A DNA stretch of 64,000 nt, taken from positions 365,781 to 429,780 of the forward strand of contig PHFE01000083.1 of assembly GCA_002796755.1 (NCBI GenBank), read 5' to 3'. A model generated the notes under the pieces. It worked only from the letters and a program-made list of their open reading frames with translations, was not told the origin of the DNA and did not search any database. Within the stretch, counting starts at the first letter, position 1. Every line of letters starts with the position of its first letter. The translations under genes were made by a program, and so were the position numbers. Of the stretch, positions 63,587 to 64,000 are shown piece by piece. This stretch comes from Paracorniculantispora psalliotae (taxonomy: Eukaryota; Ascomycota; Sordariomycetes; Hypocreales; Cordycipitaceae).

Positions 63587-64000
63587 TCACGCGTCCGTCT
63601 TGCGCTTCTGATACTTGCCGCGCGCCGATATCCTGCCCTCGGCCGGGATAGCCCTCCACCCCGTCAGCAGGTACCCCTCCGCGCCGCCTTTGCCCATCAT
63701 CATCGGGTGCGTCCGGCCCGGCAGCACCTGCCAGCGCTTCGCCCGGCTCGTCTGCACCGACACGCCCACCATGAGCGTCGGGTTGATGGGAAACTCGGCC
63801 GAACCAGGCCACGATTCCAGCTCCGCGAGCGACTTGCCCTCGGCCTCCGGTGGTGGGTTCGCGACCCACGCGCCGCGCCGGCCGATGCTGAAGCAGTCGG
63901 CTAGTTGTGCGAGCGGTTCGATAGTTGGCGAGTAGATGGCGACGGGGCTGCCGCCCGCGAGCAGCGGGAGAGCGCCGCGCAGCACGGACACGGGCTCCAT
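63587..64000 (-). CDS. TRM6: tRNA (adenine-58-N1)-methyltransferase non-catalytic subunit TRM6, C-terminal part
   Basis: The last 137 residues of a protein that continues beyond the right edge. TRM6 (GCD10) pairs with catalytic TRM61 in the nucleus to methylate A58 of tRNAs, including initiator tRNA. Family features are LPLLAGGSPVAIYSPTIEPL, then INPTLMVGVSVQTSRAKRWQ, and the very conserved WQVLPGRTHPMMMGKGGAEG with GYLLTGWRAIPAEG, after which the protein ends with a short basic tail (KYQKRKTDA). The stop codon is at 63589-63587. It is convergent with ARPC3, 194 bp apart. Confidence 0.92.
   Translation of the reverse strand: MEPVSVLRGALPLLAGGSPVAIYSPTIEPLAQLADCFSIGRRGAWVANPPPEAEGKSLAELESWPGSAEFPINPTLMVGVSVQTSRAKRWQVLPGRTHPMMMGKGGAEGYLLTGWRAIPAEGRISARGKYQKRKTDA

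Overview
The window reads as nuclear DNA of a filamentous ascomycete, most likely a sordariomycete and plausibly a hypocrealean (inferred from gene style, not from a search). Genes are split by introns of about 45-105 bp with GT(A/G)NG donors, CTAAC/CTGAC-like branch points and YAG acceptors. Housekeeping genes are strongly C/G-biased at third positions. The families are typically fungal: Zn2Cys6 regulators, RTA1, 2EXR, F-box, STAND/NLR, HNH_2 and arylsulfotransferase proteins. I rebuilt exon joins by hand, keeping reading frame and family motifs continuous; almost all multi-exon models close to an exact multiple of three.

Layout. 0-8 kb is an accessory metabolic/regulatory block: the N-terminal part of a sugar transporter (minus, cut by the window edge), a divergent regulator without a visible zinc cluster, a secreted arylsulfotransferase, a convergent six-exon Zn2Cys6 regulator and a small DUF4267-like membrane protein. 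9-18.4 kb is a conserved core: succinyl-CoA ligase beta, a phytanoyl-CoA dioxygenase-like enzyme, Aim41, a RidA-like protein, a YeeE/YedE sulfur transporter, a medium-chain reductase and KRR1. 19-28 kb mixes lineage-specific genes: a 2EXR protein, a secreted protein with a degenerate relic downstream, an F-box protein, a monocarboxylate-type MFS transporter and a secreted, probably GPI-anchored protein. 29-31.4 kb holds mitochondrial uL11 and endonuclease III, convergent. 32-41.5 kb holds a metallo-beta-lactamase-fold hydrolase, a tautomerase, a TPR relic, a GDSL esterase, a mucin-like membrane protein, RTA1 and a second Zn2Cys6 regulator.

42-60 kb is the most unusual part. It carries an unrecognised hydrolase-like protein, a PAQR/hemolysin-III receptor-like protein, a large membrane protein, a 1442-residue NACHT-ankyrin STAND protein, a small hypothetical protein, a STAND-like TPR protein without a nucleotide-binding domain, and an HNH_2 nuclease-fold protein whose third histidine seems replaced. 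Broken duplicates of neighbouring genes and an AT-rich stretch lie between them. This looks like a rapidly turning-over NLR-type island, as known for fungal non-self recognition loci; that role is inference.

60-64 kb returns to core genes: glutathione-dependent formaldehyde dehydrogenase, the Arp2/3 subunit ARPC3, and the C-terminal part of TRM6 running off the right edge. I saw no tRNA, rRNA, CRISPR array or intact transposon.
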